Shown: positions 23,765-34,314, counted from the first letter of the stretch. The stretch: DNA of 64,000 bases from Streptomyces olivochromogenes (GCF_001514115.1 NZ_KQ948465.1:143562-207561), one strand, 5' to 3'. Notes: generated from the sequence alone by a model not told the origin. Program-made: numbers and translations.

Positions 23765-24796
23765 ATGGACTTCACGCCCACCGAGGAACAGGCGGCCGCC
23801 CGAGACCTGGCCGCGCGGATCTTCGGCGACCTCTCCACCCCGGAGCGGCTCGCCGCGGCCGGCACCGGCAGCGACGCCGAGACATGGAAGGCGCTGTGCG
23901 CGGCCGGGCTGGTGGCGGCCGTCGCGGACACGGGGCTCCTCGGCCTGGTGCTGCTCCTGGAGGAGCAGGGGCGGACCACGGCCCAGGTGCCCTTCGCGGC
24001 GAGCTGTGTGTACGGGCTGCTGGCGGTGTCCGCCCACGGTTCACCGGAGCAGCGGGAGCGGCTGCTGCCGGGGATCGGGGACGGGACGGCGGTGGTGTGC
24101 GGGGCGGTCTTCGAGCCGGGGGGCGTACGGGCGGACGCGGCGGGGCGGTTGAGCGGAGTCGTCCCCGTGGTGCCGTGGCTGCGGGACGCCACCCATGTGC
24201 TCGTCGCGGACGACCGGCGCCGGCTGTGGCTCGTGCGGACCGCTGACGCGCGGTGCGCGCCGGTCGAGCTGACGGCGCCCTGGGCGGCAGGACGGCTGAC
24301 GTTGGAGGGGACGCCGGGTGAGCCGGTGGGCGGGACGGACGCTTACGACGACGTGCTCGCCACCGCACGGACCGCCTTCGCGGGGCTGCAGGCCGGGGTG
24401 TGCGCCGGGTCGCTGGCCCGAGCCGTGGAGCACACCAACACACGCGAGCAGTTCGGACGTCCGCTCGCCGCCAAGCAGGGTGTCCAACTCCGGGCCGCGG
24501 ACGCGTACATGGACACCGAGGCGATACGGGTGACGGCGTACGAGGCGGCGTGGCGGCGCGACGAGGGGCTCGCGTACGCGACGCACGCGCTGACCGCGGC
24601 CTGGTGGGCGTCCGAGGCGGGCCAGCGGGTCGTGCACGCGGGCCAGCATCTGCACGGAGGGACGGGCGCCGACCTGGAGCACCCGGTGCACCGGCACTTC
24701 CTGTGGGGGCGGCAGCTGGACGCGTACCTGGGGTGCGGGAGCGAAGTCCTCCAGGAACTGGGGGAGCTGATCGCGAGCGGGGAGGAGGAGACATGA
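23765..24796 (+). CDS. Acyl-CoA dehydrogenase, short subunit (FadE28/ChsE1-like)
   Basis: 343 residues, close to mycobacterial FadE28. It starts MDFTPTEEQAAARDLAARIF and has a typical ACAD C-terminal domain (ARAVEHTNTREQFGRPLAAKQ, then HAGQHLHGGTGADLEHPVHR). The middle domain is shortened and variable, and the catalytic Glu position is not obvious, as expected for the non-catalytic partner of a heteromeric ACAD. It starts 1 bp after the preceding stop and overlaps the next gene by 4 bp (ATGA), so translation is coupled. Confidence 0.85.
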   Translation: MDFTPTEEQAAARDLAARIFGDLSTPERLAAAGTGSDAETWKALCAAGLVAAVADTGLLGLVLLLEEQGRTTAQVPFAASCVYGLLAVSAHGSPEQRERLLPGIGDGTAVVCGAVFEPGGVRADAAGRLSGVVPVVPWLRDATHVLVADDRRRLWLVRTADARCAPVELTAPWAAGRLTLEGTPGEPVGGTDAYDDVLATARTAFAGLQAGVCAGSLARAVEHTNTREQFGRPLAAKQGVQLRAADAYMDTEAIRVTAYEAAWRRDEGLAYATHALTAAWWASEAGQRVVHAGQHLHGGTGADLEHPVHRHFLWGRQLDAYLGCGSEVLQELGELIASGEEET

Positions 24797-25308
24797 GGGG
24801 CGGGGAAGGGGAGCGCGTGCGGGTCGCAGAGGGACAGCGCGGGCGGGTCGGAGAAGGCGAGCGGGTGCGGGTCGGAGAGGGCGAGCGCGTGCGGGCCGGA
24901 GAGGGCGGGCGGGTGCGGGCCGGTGACGAGCTGCCGCCGCTGGAGATCGAGATCACGCGCACGCTGATCGTGGCCGGGGCGATCGCGTCCCGGGACTACC
25001 AGGACGTGCACCACGACGCCGAGCTGGCACGGCACAGGGGCTCCCCCGACGTCTTCATGAACATCCTGACCACCAACGGCCTCGTCGGGCGGTACATCAC
25101 GGACCACTTCGGACCGGCGGCCGTCCTCCGCAAGGTGGCCATACGACTGGGCGCGCCCAACTACCCCGGCGACACGATGGTGTTGACCGGCAGAGTCGAA
25201 GAGGTCGAGGGCGACACCGCGACCGTGCGCGTCGTCGGGGCGAACGGCATCGGCAGACATGTGACCGGGACCGTGACGGTCACCCTGCCGCCCGGCGGTG
25301 CCTCGTGA
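24793..25308 (+). CDS. MaoC-like hydratase (ChsH1-like) with repeat-extended N-terminus
   Basis: 171 residues. Residues 44-171 are a compact MaoC hot-dog domain (DELPPLEIEITRTLIVAGAI, then SRDYQDVHHDAELA with the Asp/His pair). ChsH1 homologues begin close to this point. The first 43 residues are five copies of an eight-residue unit (GEGERVRV-like) encoded by a 24-bp tandem repeat. The start ATG overlaps the previous stop and has GGAGGAGGAG upstream, so the repeats appear to be translated. The hydratase partner is the MaoC-DUF35 protein two genes upstream. Confidence 0.85.
   Translation: MRGGEGERVRVAEGQRGRVGEGERVRVGEGERVRAGEGGRVRAGDELPPLEIEITRTLIVAGAIASRDYQDVHHDAELARHRGSPDVFMNILTTNGLVGRYITDHFGPAAVLRKVAIRLGAPNYPGDTMVLTGRVEEVEGDTATVRVVGANGIGRHVTGTVTVTLPPGGAS
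24802..24921 (+). repeat. Five 24-bp tandem repeats inside a coding sequence
   Basis: Units start at 24802, 24826, 24850, 24874 and 24898, each a variant of GGAGAGGGCGAGCGGGTGCG plus four bases. The frame is kept, which adds eight residues per unit to the hydratase. Confidence 0.85.
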
Positions 25309-26474
25309 GCGTACGCACGAGGGACCGGCTCGGCGGCCGGGCGGCGATCGTCGGGATCGGAGCCACCGAGTTCTCCAAGGACTCCGGGCGCAGCGAGCTG
25401 ACCCTCGCCGCGGAGGCGGTGCGGGCGGCGCTCGACGACGCGGGGCTGACACCGGCCGAGGTGGACGGGATGGTCACCTTCACCATGGACACCAGCCCGG
25501 AGATCACCGTCGCCCAGGCGGCCGGGATCGGCGAGCTGTCCTTCTTCTCCCGGGTGCACTACGGAGGCGGTGCGGCCTGCGCGACCGTCCAGCAGGCGGC
25601 GCTCGCGGTGGCGACCGGGGTGGCCGAGGTCGTCGTCTGCTACCGGGCGTTCAACGAGCGGTCGGGGCGGAGATTCGGAGCGGGGGTGCAGCAGCGGGAG
25701 CCGTCGGCCGAGGGCGTCGCGCTGGGCTGGGCCCTGCCGTTCGGGCTGCTCACCCCGGCGTCCTGGGTGGCGATGGCGGCCCAGCGGTATCTGCACGCAT
25801 ACGGACTGACGCCCGAGGCGTTCGGTCATGTCGCCGTGGTGGACCGCAAGTACGCGGCGACGAACCCGGCGGCGTACTTCCACGGCAGACCGATCACCCT
25901 CGCCGAACACGCGGCCTCGCGGTGGATCGTGGAGCCGCTGCGGCTGCTGGACTGCTGCCAGGAGACGGACGGCGGCCAGGCGCTGATCGTCACTTCGGTG
26001 GAGCGCGCCCGGCAGCTGCCGCATCCGCCCGCGGTGATCACGGCGGCGGCCCAGGGTGCGGGCCGGGCGCAGGAACAGATGACGAGTTTCTACCGGGACG
26101 AGCTGACCGGGCTGCCGGAGATGGGGGTCGTGGCGCGCCAGCTGTGGCGGACCTCGGGGCTGACCCCTACGGACATCGACGTGGGCATTCTGTACGACCA
26201 CTTCACGCCGTTCGTGCTGATGCAGCTGGAGGAGTTCGGGTTCTGCAAGCCGGGGGAGGCCGCGGACTTCGTCGCCGAGGAGCGGCTGCCGCTGAACACC
26301 CACGGGGGGCAACTCGGGGAGGCGTATCTGCACGGGATGAACGGGGTGGCGGAGGCCGTACGCCAGCTGCGCGGCACGTCCGTGAACCAGATACCGGGCG
26401 CCGGCCGCATCCTGGTCACCGCGGGCACCGGGGTCCCCACCTCGGGGTTGATCCTGGGGGCGGACGGGGGATGA
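25305..26474 (+). CDS. Thiolase-like lipid-transfer protein (Ltp2-like aldolase candidate)
   Basis: 389 residues. The thiolase fold is recognised from RAAIVGIGATEFSKDSGRSE, YGGGAACATVQQAALAVATG, DIDVGILYDHFTPFVLMQLE and NTHGGQLGEAYLHGMNGVAE. Members of this SCP2-thiolase branch lack the classical nucleophilic Cys context. In the igr pathway Ltp2 is a retro-aldolase that releases propionyl-CoA from the hydrated side chain and works bound to the DUF35 domain of ChsH2. The GTG start overlaps the hydratase stop (GTGA). It is the last gene of the five-gene operon. Confidence 0.87.
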   Translation: MSVRTRDRLGGRAAIVGIGATEFSKDSGRSELTLAAEAVRAALDDAGLTPAEVDGMVTFTMDTSPEITVAQAAGIGELSFFSRVHYGGGAACATVQQAALAVATGVAEVVVCYRAFNERSGRRFGAGVQQREPSAEGVALGWALPFGLLTPASWVAMAAQRYLHAYGLTPEAFGHVAVVDRKYAATNPAAYFHGRPITLAEHAASRWIVEPLRLLDCCQETDGGQALIVTSVERARQLPHPPAVITAAAQGAGRAQEQMTSFYRDELTGLPEMGVVARQLWRTSGLTPTDIDVGILYDHFTPFVLMQLEEFGFCKPGEAADFVAEERLPLNTHGGQLGEAYLHGMNGVAEAVRQLRGTSVNQIPGAGRILVTAGTGVPTSGLILGADGG

Positions 26475-26757
26475 GTACGCTGTCGGGCTCGCCTCACTCT
26501 CCCCTCTCTCTCCCTACTCTCCCCGCTCGCCCCTCGTCACGGAGCCCTCAGGGCCCCTCGGGGACATCCCGGGTGGTACGGCGTCAGCCGCCGTACTACG
26601 GCCGTATGGGTCTCTCGGGGGTGAACCCTCAGGGTGCAGGCGCCGCTCGTCCACCCTCAGGAGGTGGGGCCAGCCCCCCTCCTACAACCTGAGGGGGACA
26701 CCTCTTCGGGACCTGCGGCCGATCCGAAAAGGTAGGGGTCACTCCTAGCGTGGAGCC

Positions 26758-27303
26758 ATGACCTCACTCGTCTGCACCAGCGGTTCGAACGGCGGGACGC
26801 GGACCCTTCCGTACCCGTCGTTCTCGTCGTACATGAAGGCCCGCCAGCCGGTGCTGCTGCGTACCGCCCGCTCGCTGACCGCGAACCCGAGCGACGCCGA
26901 GGACCTGCTGCAGACCGCGCTGACCAAGACCTACGTCGCGTGGGAGCGGATCGAGGACCACCGCGCGCTCGACGGCTATGTACGTCGTGCGCTGCTGAAC
27001 ACCCGGACCTCGCAGTGGCGCAAGCGCAAGGTCGACGAGTTCGTGTGCGACGAACTCCCGGAGCCGGAGGACGTCCCCGCCGGGGACCCGGCCGATCAGC
27101 AGGCACTGCACGACGCGATGTGGCGCGCGATCATGAAACTCCCGGCACGGCAGCGGGCCATGGTCGTCCTGCGGTACTACGAGGACCTCAGCGAGGCACA
27201 GACCGCGGAGGTGCTCGGCGTCTCCGTCGGCACGGTCAAGTCGGCGGTGTCACGGGCGCTGGGCAAGCTCCGGGAGGACCCGGAGCTGGAACCCGTGCGC
27301 TGA
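26758..27303 (+). CDS. SigE-family RNA polymerase sigma factor (ECF type)
   Basis: 181 residues. Sigma region 2 (about 20-90, SDAEDLLQTALTKTYVAWER) and region 4 (about 120-175, KLPARQRAMVVLRYYEDLSEAQTAEVLGVSVGTVKSAVSRALGKL) are complete. This is the actinobacterial SigE-like ECF group, often without an adjacent anti-sigma gene, and none is seen here. The upstream 280 bp carry CCCTCAGG repeats and an 8-bp inverted repeat around 26577-26600 that may reflect its own promoter control. Target genes are unknown; the neighbours are lipid-metabolism genes. Confidence 0.88.
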   Translation: MTSLVCTSGSNGGTRTLPYPSFSSYMKARQPVLLRTARSLTANPSDAEDLLQTALTKTYVAWERIEDHRALDGYVRRALLNTRTSQWRKRKVDEFVCDELPEPEDVPAGDPADQQALHDAMWRAIMKLPARQRAMVVLRYYEDLSEAQTAEVLGVSVGTVKSAVSRALGKLREDPELEPVR

Positions 27304-27397
27304 CCCCTCGGCAGATCCGGGCCGAACGGCCCCTGCGGAAAAGTTCCCGTCCGAGCCGAACGACCCCTGTGACCTGATCGATCGTCCGGAGCTAGTG

Positions 27398-27415
27398 ACA
27401 TACCACGTGGTATGT
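27398..27415. promoter_or_regulatory. 18-bp perfect palindrome upstream of the acyl-CoA ligase
   Basis: ACATACCACGTGGTATGT is fully self-complementary and lies 58 bp before the ligase start. It is a strong operator candidate for a dimeric regulator. Confidence 0.55.
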
Positions 27416-27473
27416 GCGCAGAATCAGCGCATCCCTTACCACCTCGTAGGCAATGTCGCCCCGGGAGGACGCC

Positions 27474-29129
<1,656 letters not shown>

Positions 29130-29148
29130 GGCTCTCGGCGGCAGAATG

Positions 29149-29190
29149 ACGGTTGGGGTGCTGTTTCACGTGAAACAGCACCCCAACCGT
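29149..29190. terminator. 42-bp perfect palindrome between convergent genes (contains parS)
   Basis: Each 21-bp arm is exact, and the centre lies between 29169 and 29170. It starts 20 bp after the ligase stop and ends 41 bp before the stop of the convergent sensor gene. As RNA it would form a loop-poor hairpin usable on both strands. Confidence 0.65.
29162..29177. other. parS chromosome-partition site
   Basis: TGTTTCACGTGAAACA matches the bacterial parS consensus at all 16 positions, including the streptomycete core GTTTCACGTGAAAC. ParB binds such sites, which cluster around oriC in Streptomyces. No other perfect copy was found by eye in the window. Confidence 0.85.
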
Positions 29191-29230
29191 CGTATGTGTG
29201 AACCCAGTTCGAGGCCCGAAGCGCAGTGGG

Positions 29231-32200
29231 TCAGTTCGTGCCGATGCGCGCCAGCAGATCCACGATCCGGTCCTGCACCTCGGCACTCGTCGACCGCTCG
29301 GCGAGGAACAGGACCGTCTCACCCGCGGCGAGGCGCGGCAGCTCGGCCTGGTCGACCGCCGCGGTGTAGACGACCAGCGGGGTGCGGTTCAACTGCCCGT
29401 TCGCCCGCAGCCAGTCCACGATCCCGGCGCGCCGACGCCGTACCTGCATCAGATCCATCACGACCAGGTTCGGCCGCATCTGAGAGGCCAGCGTCACGGC
29501 GTCCGCGTCCGTGGACGCCCGCGCCACCTGCATTCCGCGCCGCTCCAGCGTCGAGGTCAACGCCAGCGCGATCTCCGCGTGCTCCTCGATGAGCAGGACA
29601 CGCGGCGGGTGCTGGTCGGAGTCCCGCGGCGCGAGCGCCTTCAGGAGTACGGCGGGATCGGCGCCGTACGCCGCCTCCCGCGTCGCCTGCCCCAGTCCCG
29701 CCGTCACCAGTACCGGGACCTCGGCGGCGACGGCGGCCTGGCGCAGCGACTGCAGCGCGGTGCGGGTGATCGGACCGGTCAGCGGGTCCACGAACAGCGC
29801 GGCCGGGAACGCGGCGATCTGCGCGTCCACCTCCTCGCGCGAGTTCACGATGACGGGCCGGTAGCCGCGGTCGCTCAGCGCCTGCTGGGTCGTCACGTCC
29901 GGCGCGGGCCACACGAGGAGGCGGCGCGGGTTGTCCAGCGGCTCCGGGGGCAGCTCGTCGTCCACGGGCCGCGGCTGCGGCTGGTCGGCGACCTCGACCG
30001 CGCCACCGGGACCGTCCAGCGGCTCAGGACCCTCGTCGGCGTTCTTGTCCGGGGCTCCTATGGCGTACGACCGACCGGCACCCTCGGTCGCTCCGGGCAG
30101 CCTCGGCCCGGGAGCCGTGGCGGTCTGCCCGGCCTGCGGATGCGGGCGCGCCGTCGCTTCGGGGCGCTCGGCGGCGGGCTCGGGGGGAGTGCCGAGCTTG
30201 CGGCGGCGGCCGGAGCCGTTGGTCTGGTGCGGGGGAGGCGTGGCGGTCTGCTGTGCCTGGCCCTGTGCCTGGGCCGGTACGGCACCCGGCTGGTTCGGCG
30301 CCGGCTGACGGCTGAAGGGCACGCCCTGCCCGAGCGTCCGCACGCTGAACGCGCGCCCCTGCGTCGAGTTGGGGTCGATCGGCGCGGCGGCCTCGGCGGG
30401 CAGTGGCTGGGCGACCCGCGGCTGAGCCCCCGGCCGGGACACCGGCTGCGCGGGCTGCTCCGGCGGGAGAGGGGTGCCGGGGGCAGGGGTCTGCGCCTGC
30501 GGTTGCGGCTGGGCCTGACGGGCGGCCGCCGCCGGGGCGGGGGCGCCGGGCGGTACGGGCGCTCCCGGAGGTACGGGGGCGCCGGGCGGTACAGGCGTGC
30601 CGGCGCCGGAGGTGTCGTCGGCGTTCGGGGCCGGCCAAGGGGCCGGGGCCTGCGCGGGGACTGCCTGTGCCGGGGCTCCGGGCGCCGGGGTGGCCGCGAC
30701 CGGGACGCCCTGGGCCGGAACCGCCGCCGCGTCCGGCCGAGCCGGGGCCGGTGCCTGGCGGGTCCGCACTCCCGACGGCGCGGGAACCGGGTGCGGCTGG
30801 GGCGGAGTGTGATCGTCGGCCGGGTCGCGCGGCATCCCGTCGTGCCGGCCCTCGTCCCCCTGGCCACGACCGGCGACGGCACCCACGGCGTCGCCCGCCT
30901 GCTCCAGGAGCTGCTGCTGGGCTCGTTGCGCCTGCTGGGCCTGTTCGGCCTGGATGTACTCGGGTGAGCGGTCCGCTTCCGCGGGCGGAAGCGCGAACAC
31001 GGTACGGGCGCTCCCTTCCTGCGCGGCGGCCCGCTCGGCCGCCGCGGCCAGCGCCCGCCGACGCCGACCGGTCGGCTGCGCGCCGGCACCTTCGGCGGGG
31101 ACGGCCTCCGGGGCACCCGGAGTACCGGGCGCGCTCGGGGCGCTGGGAGCCGCGGGCAACGCGGGCGGCAGCGCGTGCTGTTCACCGTCGCGCCGTGCCC
31201 GCCGCCCGGACGGCACGGGCGCCCCTTGCGGAGAAGCCACGGGAACCCCCTGCGGAGGCACCGTCCCGCCCAGTCCGGTACCCACGGCCGCGGTTCCCGC
31301 CGCGTGCTCGGCCGCCATGACGACCGCGCCCTCCGACACGCCCTCGGCCGCGTCGTCGTCCGCGCCCTCGACCGGGCTCGGCCGCCCACGACGGCGCCCG
31401 GTGGCGACGGCGTCGCCATCACCGGGACCCTGGGCCTGCGCGGGCACGGACACCTCGGCGGCCTCCTGCTCCGCGGCCGTACGGCGCCTGCGCCGCCCGG
31501 TGGGAGCGGCCGCACCGCCCTCGGTCGTGACCGGCTCCGCGGGGGCGACCTCGCTCTCCAGGAAGGCGTCCACGGAGGACCGCCGGGCCCGCCGCCTGCC
31601 ACCGCTCTCGTTGCCGCCGTTCTGGTGCGAGGCCTGCTCGGGAAGGGCGATCTCGGCACCGGTCGACACCGGGGCCTGGGGGGCCATCGCTCCGGCCCCG
31701 TCGCCGATCGGCACCTCCAGGACGAACGCGCTGCCGCTCATCCCCGGCACCTCGTGCGTCTGCAGCACGCCGCCGTGCGCGCGCACGATCCCGCGCACGA
31801 TCGGCTCGTGCACCGGGTCTCCCCCGCTGTACGGGCCGCGCACCTCGATCCGTACGACCTCGCCGCGCTGCGCCGCCGCCACGACGACGGTGTTGTCCAT
31901 GTAGCCGCCCGCGGACACCGGCGCGTTGCCGGTCGCGTCGACGCCGGCCACGTCCGCGATGAGGTGCGCCAGCGCCTGCGCGAGCCGCTGCGGGTCGACC
32001 TCAGCCTCGATGGGCGGCGCGTGCACGGCGAACTGCACACGCCCGGGCCCGATCAGTTCGACGGCTCCGTCGACACCGGCCGCGACGACCGCGTCCAGCA
32101 TCACGTTCGTACGGACGATCTGCTCGGCCCCCGCGTCCAGCCGCTGATAGCCGAGCACGTTGTCGACGAGGGTCGTGATCCGCGAGTAGCCCGCCGCGAG

Positions 32201-33355
32201 GTGGTGGAGTACCTGGTTGGCCTCGGGCCACAGCTGGCCGGCGTCGTCGGCGGCGAGCTTGGAGAGCTCACCGCGCAGCTGGTCCAGGGGCCCGCGCAGG
32301 GACTGGCCGAGCACCGAGAGGAGCTGATCGTGCCGGGCGGTCAGTGCCTCGTAGCGGTCCTTCTCACGCTCACCGAGCGCCGCGTACCGCTCGTCACCCG
32401 CGGCGAGTTCCTCCTCGTGGCGCTCGCTCACCTCGGCGAGCTCGGCGGCGTGCCGCTCGCGCAGCGCCGCCAGCTCCGCCGCGTGCTCCTCGCGGAACCG
32501 CTCGATCTCCTCCGCGTGCTGGGTGGCCTCGGCGTCCTTCTCCTCGACGAGGCTGTCGTACGGCCGTCGGTCGGTGAAGGTCATCACGGCGCCGACGAGC
32601 TGGTCCCCGTCACGCACCGGAGCGGTCGTCAGGTCGACCGGCACCTTGTCCCCGGACTTGGACCACAGCACCTGCCCGCGCACCCGGTGCTTGCGCCCGG
32701 AGCGCAGGGTGTCGGCGAGCGGGGACTCCTCGTACGCGAAGGACTCGCCGTCCGCGCGCGAGTGAAGGATGAGGGCGTGCAGGTCCTGCCCGCCGAGATC
32801 ACTGGCCCGATAACCCAGTATCTGAGCGGCCGCCGGATTGACGAGGACGACCCGCCCCTCCGTGTCCGTGCCCACGACACCCTCGGCCGCCGCGCGCAGG
32901 ATCATCTCGGTCTGTCGTTGCGAACGCGCGAGTTCGGCCTCGGTGTCGACGGTGCCCGACAGATCGCGTACGACGAGCATGAGCAGCTCGTCAGGGGCGG
33001 GACCGTAACTGTCGTAGGCCTGCTGGCCGTTCTCCAGGTTCGCGCTGGTGACCTCGACCGGGAACTCGCTGCCGTCGGTCCGCCGCGCGATCATCCTGGT
33101 CGGCTTGGTCCGCCCGCTCTGGTCGATCGTCTCGGGCCGCCGCATGGACCCGGGGATCAGCCGGGAGTCGAACTGCGGCAGCAGATCGAGCAGCCCCCGG
33201 CCCACCAGAGCCGTACCCGGGGCCTCGAAGGCCTCCAGGGCGATGGTGTTGGCGTTGACGACCGTGCCATTGGCGTTGACCAGCACCAACGCATCGGGCA
33301 GCGCGTCCAGTATGGCTGCGAGGCGAGCAGCGCCTCGGGATGGCCTGCTGCTCAC
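29231..33355 (-). CDS. Large PAS-PAS / kinase-like / receiver protein with degenerate catalytic motifs
   Basis: 1374 residues. PAS domains lie at about 10-130 and 145-262, and a Glu/Arg coiled coil at about 265-340. A DHp-like segment (LLSVLGQSLRGPLDQL, 345-360) has Gln351 where the phosphorylated His should be. The ATPase-like domain (about 370-555) lacks the N-box Asn and a clear DxGxG. A Pro/Ala/Gln-rich linker runs from about 560 to 1130. Two receiver-like domains follow: one with FVDPLTG, one with LIEEH and VVMDLMQ but lacking the usual Lys. No membrane helix is seen. The start is GTG with AGGGAGGAAG. It probably acts as a cytoplasmic scaffold or sensor, not a kinase. Confidence 0.85.
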   Translation of the reverse strand: MSSRPSRGAARLAAILDALPDALVLVNANGTVVNANTIALEAFEAPGTALVGRGLLDLLPQFDSRLIPGSMRRPETIDQSGRTKPTRMIARRTDGSEFPVEVTSANLENGQQAYDSYGPAPDELLMLVVRDLSGTVDTEAELARSQRQTEMILRAAAEGVVGTDTEGRVVLVNPAAAQILGYRASDLGGQDLHALILHSRADGESFAYEESPLADTLRSGRKHRVRGQVLWSKSGDKVPVDLTTAPVRDGDQLVGAVMTFTDRRPYDSLVEEKDAEATQHAEEIERFREEHAAELAALRERHAAELAEVSERHEEELAAGDERYAALGEREKDRYEALTARHDQLLSVLGQSLRGPLDQLRGELSKLAADDAGQLWPEANQVLHHLAAGYSRITTLVDNVLGYQRLDAGAEQIVRTNVMLDAVVAAGVDGAVELIGPGRVQFAVHAPPIEAEVDPQRLAQALAHLIADVAGVDATGNAPVSAGGYMDNTVVVAAAQRGEVVRIEVRGPYSGGDPVHEPIVRGIVRAHGGVLQTHEVPGMSGSAFVLEVPIGDGAGAMAPQAPVSTGAEIALPEQASHQNGGNESGGRRRARRSSVDAFLESEVAPAEPVTTEGGAAAPTGRRRRRTAAEQEAAEVSVPAQAQGPGDGDAVATGRRRGRPSPVEGADDDAAEGVSEGAVVMAAEHAAGTAAVGTGLGGTVPPQGVPVASPQGAPVPSGRRARRDGEQHALPPALPAAPSAPSAPGTPGAPEAVPAEGAGAQPTGRRRRALAAAAERAAAQEGSARTVFALPPAEADRSPEYIQAEQAQQAQRAQQQLLEQAGDAVGAVAGRGQGDEGRHDGMPRDPADDHTPPQPHPVPAPSGVRTRQAPAPARPDAAAVPAQGVPVAATPAPGAPAQAVPAQAPAPWPAPNADDTSGAGTPVPPGAPVPPGAPVPPGAPAPAAAARQAQPQPQAQTPAPGTPLPPEQPAQPVSRPGAQPRVAQPLPAEAAAPIDPNSTQGRAFSVRTLGQGVPFSRQPAPNQPGAVPAQAQGQAQQTATPPPHQTNGSGRRRKLGTPPEPAAERPEATARPHPQAGQTATAPGPRLPGATEGAGRSYAIGAPDKNADEGPEPLDGPGGAVEVADQPQPRPVDDELPPEPLDNPRRLLVWPAPDVTTQQALSDRGYRPVIVNSREEVDAQIAAFPAALFVDPLTGPITRTALQSLRQAAVAAEVPVLVTAGLGQATREAAYGADPAVLLKALAPRDSDQHPPRVLLIEEHAEIALALTSTLERRGMQVARASTDADAVTLASQMRPNLVVMDLMQVRRRRAGIVDWLRANGQLNRTPLVVYTAAVDQAELPRLAAGETVLFLAERSTSAEVQDRIVDLLARIGTN

Positions 33356-33557
33356 GAGACGCTTCCTCCCTGTTACCGCACCTTGCCGACCGCGAGGGCC
33401 ATCTTGCCAACCTGCCCGCAGCGTGTCACGCGAGGGAGTCTACGGGCAGAGGTTGCGCTCGCGGCGCCGGATGAGAGGGAGGTCGCACGCAGAAGAACGG
33501 AAGAACCTGTGACCGCGCATTTCATCCCTTCCCTGCCTACCTCGCCGAACCATGGCG

Positions 33558-34055
33558 TCACCATGACCGAGCCGTGTCGCGGCTGTGGGCGGAGCCGGGG
33601 AGCAGGGGGACGAGGGCGTCCCAGCGTGCGATCTGGCAGCCGTCCGCCCGGTCGAAACGCGCGTCGACGGGCCGCCCGGCCCAGGTCCCGGTCACATGGG
33701 CGGTGGCCGGACCGCCGTACATCATCGTGCACATCGTGCCGGGCGCCACGGGGGCGAAGGGGTCCTTGCCCCAGGTGGTTCGCCGGTCCAGCGTCGCGCA
33801 CGCCTTGCCCACGTCGGGGTGACTGCCGCCATCGGGATGACATCGCAGTTCGTACGTCCCGTCGCCGCCTTCCGTGTGCTGGACGGTCACGGTCAGCCGG
33901 TCCCCGGAATCCTCGCCGCGGGCCGGCGGAGGCCTCAGGCTCGGGGAGGCCGGTTCCTCGCGGGCGGCTCCGGCCTGGGCGACGGCGGGCAAGGCGGGTA
34001 CGGCGGACAGTGCCGCGACGGACGCGGCGGCGGTGAGGACGAGACGACGCAACAT
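33558..34055 (-). CDS. SSI-family subtilisin inhibitor
   Basis: 165 residues with a signal peptide (about 1-27, ending AVAQA) and a Pro/Glu-rich spacer, then the SSI fold (about 53-155). The four Cys of the two SSI disulfides are present (ELRCHPD, GKACATL, GTMCTMM, DGCQIAR). The reactive loop reads C-T-M-M-Y, so P1 is Met111, which suits subtilisin-like enzymes. SSI proteins are exported inhibitors of extracellular proteases. The ribosome site is weak (TCAGGTC). It stands alone between the large sensor and two tRNA genes. Confidence 0.88.
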   Translation of the reverse strand: MLRRLVLTAAASVAALSAVPALPAVAQAGAAREEPASPSLRPPPARGEDSGDRLTVTVQHTEGGDGTYELRCHPDGGSHPDVGKACATLDRRTTWGKDPFAPVAPGTMCTMMYGGPATAHVTGTWAGRPVDARFDRADGCQIARWDALVPLLPGSAHSRDTARSW

Positions 34056-34314
34056 GACCTGACTAACGCGAGGGCCCCCGAGCGGTTGCGCGCGGCCGAC
34101 GCCCGCCCCCGCGCTCTCAGAGGCTCGGCTCTCCGGCTCACTGGCTCTCCCGTCTCTCCCGTCTCTCCCGTTCTCCCGCTCTCCGGCTCACCGGCTCCTC
34201 GGGACTTTGCTCTGTGGCCCGACTGCCTAGTACCGTGGGAGCCGATTGGTGACACCCCACCCGGCTGTGTCATCATCTGCACGCACCACTCGCGCTCGCG
34301 TGGGCGGTTGTGCG

